Below are positions 59,437-64,000 of a stretch of DNA of 64,000 nucleotides, piece by piece. The notes under the pieces are model-generated. The model was not told the origin of the DNA. It ran no database searches and saw only the letters and a program-made list of their open reading frames with translations. The stretch covers positions 1 through 64,000 of the forward strand of contig NZ_ARYM01000008.1 in the NCBI RefSeq assembly GCF_000685315.1, given 5' to 3'. This stretch comes from Hyphomonas polymorpha PS728 (GTDB lineage Bacteria; Pseudomonadota; Alphaproteobacteria; Caulobacterales; Hyphomonadaceae). The stretch's first letter is position 1, and each line of letters begins with the position of its first letter. Position numbers and translations under genes: made by a program.

Positions 59437-59862
59437 ATGCGCGGCATGGGGTTTCTCTCGGGCGGATTGCGGGCACTGGCAGGGATGCTGCTGGTGTTGG
59501 CCGTGGCCGTGCGGGTGGCTGTTCCGGCGGGGTACATGCTGGCGGAGGACGCCTCCGGGCAGATCCGGATCGAGCTTTGCACGGAGCAGGGCGTGGTCAG
59601 CCGCACGCTTGACCTGTCGACCGGAAACTATGTGGAGGCGGCCGAAGACACTCCCTCTGGTGACGCGCAGAAAATGTTGAAAGGCTGTGTTTTTGCAGCG
59701 GGCGCGCAGAGTGCCGTGCCCACGCCGGACATGCCGGACCTGCAGCAGCTGCGGGTGATCCGCGAGGCGGGGCTGCACCATCCTGTGGCGTTTGAGCTGG
59801 CAAGCCGCCTGGCAGCGCCGCCGCCCTATCCGACCGGGCCACCTGCTATTTCTCTGAGCTGA
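59437..59862 (+). CDS. DUF2946-like exported protein
   Basis: A 141-residue protein with an N-terminal hydrophobic segment (ALAGMLLVLAVAVRVAVPAGYM) and short motifs IRIELCTEQGV and KGCVFAAGA, whose two Cys are typical of the DUF2946/YobA-neighbour proteins found with copper or iron uptake genes. The C-terminus is rich in Pro. It is followed 42 bases later by a PepSY membrane protein, a pairing common next to TonB receptors. Function unknown. Confidence 0.65.
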   Translation: MRGMGFLSGGLRALAGMLLVLAVAVRVAVPAGYMLAEDASGQIRIELCTEQGVVSRTLDLSTGNYVEAAEDTPSGDAQKMLKGCVFAAGAQSAVPTPDMPDLQQLRVIREAGLHHPVAFELASRLAAPPPYPTGPPAISLS

Positions 59863-59904
59863 TCCGCTGTTGCGCGCGCCTTTTGGAGGCCGCGCGGCGA
59901 GACC

Positions 59905-61305
59905 ATGAGCACGCCCGCGCGCGGCCTGACTTCAGAGACGAACCAAGTGAAAAATGAAATGAAAACAAAGCGCCCGGCGACGGCGCGGACGCTGCATCGC
60001 CAGATTGGCTGGGTGGCGGCATTTGTGGCGATGGCCTGGGCGCTGACCGGCTTTTTGCATCCTGTGATGAGCTGGACGGCGCCGCGCCCGGCGGTGCAGG
60101 CGCCCCCATATGGCGGTCAGATCCGGACACTGCCGGACATTCCCGGACAGTTTCTGGACAAATCCGGACAGATCCGGACAGTTCAGGTAAGGCTGGTGAC
60201 CATTGGCGGGCGGCCTTATTGGATGTCGACCGACCCTTCGATGACGCGCAAGACGGTGGCCGATGCCCTCACTGGAGAGGCCGCGCCGGAGGCTGAGGAG
60301 GCCCATGCAATTGCGCTGGCCCGGCACTATGCCGCGTTGCCGGAGGCTGGGGTCCGGTCTGTGGAAATCATCGACCGATTCAATACCGAGTATCCGCAGA
60401 TCAACCGGTTGCTGCCGGTGTGGCGCGTGGCGTTTGAGACGCCTGAGGGGCTGGCGGTGTATGTGGACACCGGGGCCGACCGGCTGGCGGCGGTGACCGA
60501 TGGGCGGCGGCGGGCGCTGCTCTGGGTGTTCCAGAATGCGCATACGCTGAAGTTCCTGGGCTTTGCCGAGCCGTTGCGTGTGGCCTTACTGGCGGGGCTC
60601 ATCCTGAGTGTGATTGCAACCAGCCTGATCGGGGCGGCGCTGCTGCTGAAGGCGAAGGGGCGGGGCCTGCGCAAGGCGCATACGCTGGCGGCCTGGGCGG
60701 CGCTGCCGTTCATCCTGACATTCACGGTGTCCGGGATGTTTCATCTGTTCGTGACGATGGGACCGGGGCAGGCGCTTCCGCCGCCAGGTGTGTTCAGCCT
60801 GGCTGACCTTGCGGCGCCGAGGCCGGGGCCGGGATCGCTCTATGGGCTGATCGCGACAGCGGGGCCGGATGGCAAGCCGGTGTGGCGGATCGAGACGGGC
60901 GGGGGCATTGCGTATCAGGGGGCAGCGACAGGCCATAGCGATGCAGACCGGGCACGGGCGATTGCCGGGGCGGGGCCGGAGGCGGCGGTGTCCTTGGTGA
61001 CGCGGTTTGGCCGGGACTACAGCTTTGCCAACAAGCGCTTGCCGGTGATGCGCGTTGAGGGCCCGGAGGGGCCGGTGTTTGTGGATGTGCGCGAGGGGCT
61101 GATTGCGGCGGCGCCGCGCAAGAGCGCGCTGCAGAAGGCCGAGGGCTGGAGCTTTGACGTGCTGCACAAATGGGAATTCCTGCGGCCCATCGGGACCAAG
61201 AACCGGGACTATCTGCTGATGACCACTGTGGGGGTGATTTTCCTGACAGCGGCGCTGGGGCTGGCACTTCTGCCGAGGCGGCGGCGGAAGCAGCCGCGCG
61301 GTTGA
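59905..61305 (+). CDS. PepSY-associated TM (PiuB-like) membrane protein
   Basis: A 466-residue protein with four hydrophobic helices: near residue 38 (IGWVAAFVAMAWALTGFLHP), near 225, near 265 (LAAWAALPFILTFTVSGMFH) and near 445. Two PepSY-like periplasmic regions carry the domain. The family includes iron-regulated, siderophore-linked reductases such as PiuB/FoxB. The start is unclear: ATG 59905 has GGAGG 13 bases upstream, and ATG 59959 lacks one. Residues 73-92 are encoded by a CCGGACA array of 10-bp period (60121-60180), giving the peptide IRTLPDIPGQ and then LDKSGQIRTV, also seen in phoD. Probably in an operon with the DUF2946-like gene. Confidence 0.8.
   Translation: MSTPARGLTSETNQVKNEMKTKRPATARTLHRQIGWVAAFVAMAWALTGFLHPVMSWTAPRPAVQAPPYGGQIRTLPDIPGQFLDKSGQIRTVQVRLVTIGGRPYWMSTDPSMTRKTVADALTGEAAPEAEEAHAIALARHYAALPEAGVRSVEIIDRFNTEYPQINRLLPVWRVAFETPEGLAVYVDTGADRLAAVTDGRRRALLWVFQNAHTLKFLGFAEPLRVALLAGLILSVIATSLIGAALLLKAKGRGLRKAHTLAAWAALPFILTFTVSGMFHLFVTMGPGQALPPPGVFSLADLAAPRPGPGSLYGLIATAGPDGKPVWRIETGGGIAYQGAATGHSDADRARAIAGAGPEAAVSLVTRFGRDYSFANKRLPVMRVEGPEGPVFVDVREGLIAAAPRKSALQKAEGWSFDVLHKWEFLRPIGTKNRDYLLMTTVGVIFLTAALGLALLPRRRRKQPRG
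60121..60180 (+). repeat. 10-bp periodic CCGGACA array inside the PepSY membrane protein gene
   Basis: Six units of CCGGACA (one CTGGACA) spaced 10, 10, 11, 10 and 10 bases apart. The reading frame stays open in spite of the non-triplet period. The first 30 bases match phoD positions 51811-51840 at about 26 of 30. Confidence 0.75.
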
Positions 61306-61429
61306 TTTTGCTTGCTTGCCTCTGGGTCATCTAGGGCCGATTACGTATTCACCTGCCTTCCTCCCAGGGCAAAACTTGCACGTGATTTGATGGCCCCGCG
61401 GCAAGTGGACGGGGCCCAGGGAGGAATGC

Positions 61430-62932
61430 ATGGCGGATACGGCGGCAGTCAAAGAACGCAAACCCAAGGCAAAGACCGAACACTTCGATGTGCTGATTGT
61501 CGGCGCGGGGATTTCCGGCGTCGGGGCGGCGTATCATCTGAAAACGCAGATGCCGAAGAAGAAGTTCGTGGTGCTTGAGGCGTATGAGACCTTTGGCGGC
61601 ACCTGGCACATGCACCGCTATCCCGGCATTCGTTCGGACTCGGATCTTTATACATTCGGCTACCGGTTCAAGCCCTGGGTGGGCCCGCCGATTGCGAGCC
61701 GGGAAGAGATTCTCAGATACATGCAGGAAGTGATCGAAGAGAACGATCTTGCCCAGCATATCCGCTATCGCCACAAGATCCGGTCGGCCAGCTGGTCGAC
61801 CGCGAAGAAGAAGTGGACGGTGAAGGCGGAAAACCTTGAGACCGGGGATGTGCTGACCTTCACGGCGAACTTCCTGTGGATGTGCCAAGGCTATTACAAT
61901 CATGCGCAGGGCTACACGCCCGAATGGCCAGGCATGGCCGATTTCAAAGGGCAGATCATTCACCCGCAGACGTGGCCGGAAGACCTGGACCTGACGGGCA
62001 AGAAAGTGATCTGCATCGGCTCTGGCGCAACGGCGGCGACGGTGGTGCCGGCGATTGCCGGCCAGTGTGAGCATGTGACACTGCTGCAGCGTTCGCCCAC
62101 TTATTTCATCCCGGCACGGAATGAAAACGTGTTGGCCGACGAGCTGCGGATGCTGGGCGTAGACGAGGCGTGGATCCATGAGATCGTACGCCGGAAATAC
62201 AATCATGACCAGGCCGAGTTCACGCGCCGCTCTTTTGAGGATGCTGAGGCGCTGCGCCAGGAATTGCTGGATGGGGTGAAGGCCTGTCTGCCGGAAGGCT
62301 TCGATATGAGCCACTTCACCCCGGCTTACCGGCCTTGGCAGCAGCGCATCGCGTTCGTTCCGGAGGCGGACCTTTTCGAAGGTATCAAGGCGGGCAAGGC
62401 AAGCGTGGTGACCGACCATATCGACCGGTTTACGGAGAAAGGCATCCTGCTGAAATCCGGCACGGAACTGGAAGCCGATGTGATCATTACGGCGACGGGG
62501 TTTGATCTTTCCGTTCTGGGCAACATACCGTTCGAGGTGGACGGCAAGCCGGTGAACTGGTCTGACACGATCACCTATCGGGGCATGATGTTTACCGGCG
62601 TGCCCAATCTTGTGTGGGTGTTCGGCTATTTCCGGGCAAGCTGGACCCTGCGGGTGGACATGATGGGCGATCTCGTCTGCCGCCTCCTGAAACGTATGGA
62701 CGAGAAGAAGGTGAAGCAGGTGGAGGTGGCCCTGCGCCCGCAGGACCATAATATGGAAATCCTGCCCTGGATCGACGGCGACAACTTCAACCCCGGCTAT
62801 CTGACCCGCTCAATGCATCTGATGCCGAAACGCGGCACCGCGCGCGAGTGGCAGCACACGCAGGACTATTGGCGCGAGAAGGACGAGTTCCCCAAGATCG
62901 ACCTCGACGGGGAAGAATTCCGTTACAGTTGA
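61430..62932 (+). CDS. Baeyer-Villiger-type flavin monooxygenase
   Basis: A 500-residue FAD/NADPH monooxygenase. The FAD motif is DVLIVGAGISGVGAAYHL (residues 20-37), the NADPH motif VICIGSGATAATVVPAIA (about 194-211), and between them FKGQIIHPQTWP (residues 172-183), which fits the Baeyer-Villiger fingerprint FxGxxxHxxxWP. Members insert oxygen next to ketones or oxidise N and S atoms; the substrate is unknown. It has no signal peptide. GGGAGG lies 7-8 bases before the ATG. It is a single gene between the PepSY protein and mgtE. Confidence 0.9.
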   Translation: MADTAAVKERKPKAKTEHFDVLIVGAGISGVGAAYHLKTQMPKKKFVVLEAYETFGGTWHMHRYPGIRSDSDLYTFGYRFKPWVGPPIASREEILRYMQEVIEENDLAQHIRYRHKIRSASWSTAKKKWTVKAENLETGDVLTFTANFLWMCQGYYNHAQGYTPEWPGMADFKGQIIHPQTWPEDLDLTGKKVICIGSGATAATVVPAIAGQCEHVTLLQRSPTYFIPARNENVLADELRMLGVDEAWIHEIVRRKYNHDQAEFTRRSFEDAEALRQELLDGVKACLPEGFDMSHFTPAYRPWQQRIAFVPEADLFEGIKAGKASVVTDHIDRFTEKGILLKSGTELEADVIITATGFDLSVLGNIPFEVDGKPVNWSDTITYRGMMFTGVPNLVWVFGYFRASWTLRVDMMGDLVCRLLKRMDEKKVKQVEVALRPQDHNMEILPWIDGDNFNPGYLTRSMHLMPKRGTAREWQHTQDYWREKDEFPKIDLDGEEFRYS

Positions 62933-62990
62933 GGCCTGTATGAGCGCCTGCTCTTGCCGGGGAACACCAACCCCGGCATGACAGGCGCAC

Positions 62991-64000
62991 ATGACCGACA
63001 CCAGCGCCCCCATCCAGCAGGAGTCTGACGGGCTTGATCCCGTGCTGCTCAAGGATCTCATTGATGCCATCGATGAGCGCGATACGCGTTGGCTGTCACG
63101 CACGCTGAAGCGAATGCACCCGGCGGACGCCGCCGATGCGCTGGAAACGCTACCCTATGACACGTTCGAGGAGGCTGTTGGCCTGCTCGGCGAGGATCTG
63201 CCGTCTGAAATCCTGATCGAGCTGCGCGACGCGTATCGCGAAGGCGCGGTTGACGTGCTGCCTGACGAGGCGGTCGCGCAGGCGCTGGACGAACTCGATT
63301 CCGACGATGCGACGACTATCCTTGAAGACCTTGAGGATGACCGCCGCGAGCGCATTCTGGAAGACCTCGCCCCGGTGGACCGGGCCGAGTTGGAACGCAG
63401 TCTGGCCTATGATGAGGATTCGGCCGGCCGCCTGATGCAGACGGAATTCGTGGCGGTGCCCGAATTCTGGACGGTGGGCGAAACCATCGACCATGCGCGC
63501 GGGCGCGGTGAGGAGCTGCCGGAGACATTCTACGAGATCTATGTGATCGATCCGGCGCACCGGCTGCTGGGAATTGTGCAGCTTTCGGCGCTGCTGCGCC
63601 AGCCGCGCGACACGGCGCTGGAAGACATCATGGAAGACCCCATGACGACCCTGACGCCGGACCTTGACCAGGAAGAGGTGGCGTTCCGCTTCCAGAAATA
63701 CTCCCTTGCCTCGGCGCCGGTGACTGACAGTGCTGGGCGACTGGTGGGGATGATCACGGTCGACGATATGGTCGATGTTATCCAGGAAGAGCATTCCGAA
63801 GACCTGCTGGCCCTGTCGAACGTGTCGTCGGCGGATGCGTCCGATACGGTGTTCGAGACGGTGAAGGCCCGCGTGCCGTGGCTGGGGGTGAACCTCATCA
63901 CGGCGTTTGTCGCGTCCGGCATCATATCGGTGTTCGAGGGCGCGATTGAGCAGATTGTGGCGCTGGCGATCCTGATGCCGGTTGTGGCGGCGCTGGGCGG
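62991..64000 (+). CDS. mgtE: Magnesium transporter MgtE, 5' part
   Basis: The frame is open from ATG at 62991 to the window end (336 codons seen). The N-terminal MgtE domain (LKRMHPADAADALETLPYDT, ALDELDSDDATTILEDLEDD, LAYDEDSAGRLMQTEFVAVP) is followed by two CBS domains (about 155-260: YVIDPAHRLLGIVQLSALL, DSAGRLVGMITVDDMVDVI) and the first membrane helix (VPWLGVNLITAFVASGII). The MgtE channel admits Mg2+ and is gated by Mg2+ binding to the cytosolic domains. The gap upstream is only 58 bases, too short for a magnesium riboswitch. The rest of the pore lies outside the window. Confidence 0.93.
   Translation, partial: MTDTSAPIQQESDGLDPVLLKDLIDAIDERDTRWLSRTLKRMHPADAADALETLPYDTFEEAVGLLGEDLPSEILIELRDAYREGAVDVLPDEAVAQALDELDSDDATTILEDLEDDRRERILEDLAPVDRAELERSLAYDEDSAGRLMQTEFVAVPEFWTVGETIDHARGRGEELPETFYEIYVIDPAHRLLGIVQLSALLRQPRDTALEDIMEDPMTTLTPDLDQEEVAFRFQKYSLASAPVTDSAGRLVGMITVDDMVDVIQEEHSEDLLALSNVSSADASDTVFETVKARVPWLGVNLITAFVASGIISVFEGAIEQIVALAILMPVVAALG

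Noticed and set aside
59720..59745. Further copy of the CCGGACA array in the DUF2946-like gene
   Set aside because: Only two units are present and they are spaced nine bases apart, in frame as PDMPDL. This is not the 10-bp pattern.
61349..62749. Antisense frame over the Baeyer-Villiger monooxygenase
   Set aside because: The plus strand has both Rossmann motifs and the family fingerprint. The antisense frame has no recognisable content.
62933..62990. Magnesium riboswitch before mgtE
   Set aside because: The gap of 58 bases is too short for a known magnesium riboswitch, and no fitting stems were seen.

Overview
The window is about 64 kb of GC-rich chromosomal DNA from an alphaproteobacterium. 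The marks are a PhyR/NepR/EcfG general stress response locus, opgGH glucan synthesis, several large TonB-dependent receptors, Tat-dependent lipoproteins and dense overlapping operons on both strands. The overall gene style suggests the Hyphomonadaceae (Hyphomonas-like marine or prosthecate bacteria), but this is inference and not proven by a marker gene. No rRNA, tRNA, CRISPR array, insertion sequence or prophage was seen.

Layout. 1-1560: 3' part of a fused secDF. 1964-5829: opgG-opgH for osmoregulated periplasmic glucans, with a lipoprotein-type OpgG. 5993-7181: a RidA-family protein and a LOG-family protein. 7348-11788: a tightly coupled folate operon, pabB-pabA-pabC-folP-folB-folK. 11777-14608: a PepSY protein/OmpR-type regulator/sensor kinase operon divergent from a second small PepSY-like protein. 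14618-20410: a diguanylate cyclase, then an operon for a TonB-dependent receptor, a TauE/SafE permease and a Tat-exported PLP aminotransferase. 20603-24554: an SDR/isomerase pair divergent from an HxlR regulator, then an Rnk-type protein and an HWE kinase. 24714-33947: the general stress response island (csbD, DUF1328, SLC13 permease, DUF883, phyR, nepR-ecfG-kinase, entericidin, diacylglycerol-kinase-like operon). Eight sites fitting the EcfG promoter pattern GGAAC-N16-CGTT (one with a mismatch) lie in its intergenic regions. 34127-38930: an aldehyde dehydrogenase and biotin genes bioA, bioF, bioD.

39053-53109 is an accessory catabolic island and the most novel part of the window. It holds a RutA-like flavin monooxygenase, a RutF-like flavin reductase, a RutB-like cysteine hydrolase, two paralogous M20 amidohydrolases, two MFS transporters, a TonB-dependent receptor, a GntR regulator, a TetR regulator and a Tat-lipoprotein PhoD phosphatase. 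A 12-bp motif, CTRACATYTCAG, lies upstream of both catabolic operons and of phoD. It appears to mark one regulon, probably under the GntR protein. The genes suggest uptake and oxidative or hydrolytic opening of a cyclic amide or ureide other than uracil.

53190-64000 holds a third TonB-dependent receptor, a NarL-type two-component system, a DUF2946-like protein with a PepSY membrane protein, a Baeyer-Villiger-type monooxygenase and the start of mgtE. A 10-bp periodic CCGGACA array occurs inside two unrelated exported-protein genes (phoD and the PepSY membrane protein) and again in the divergent PepSY promoter region.
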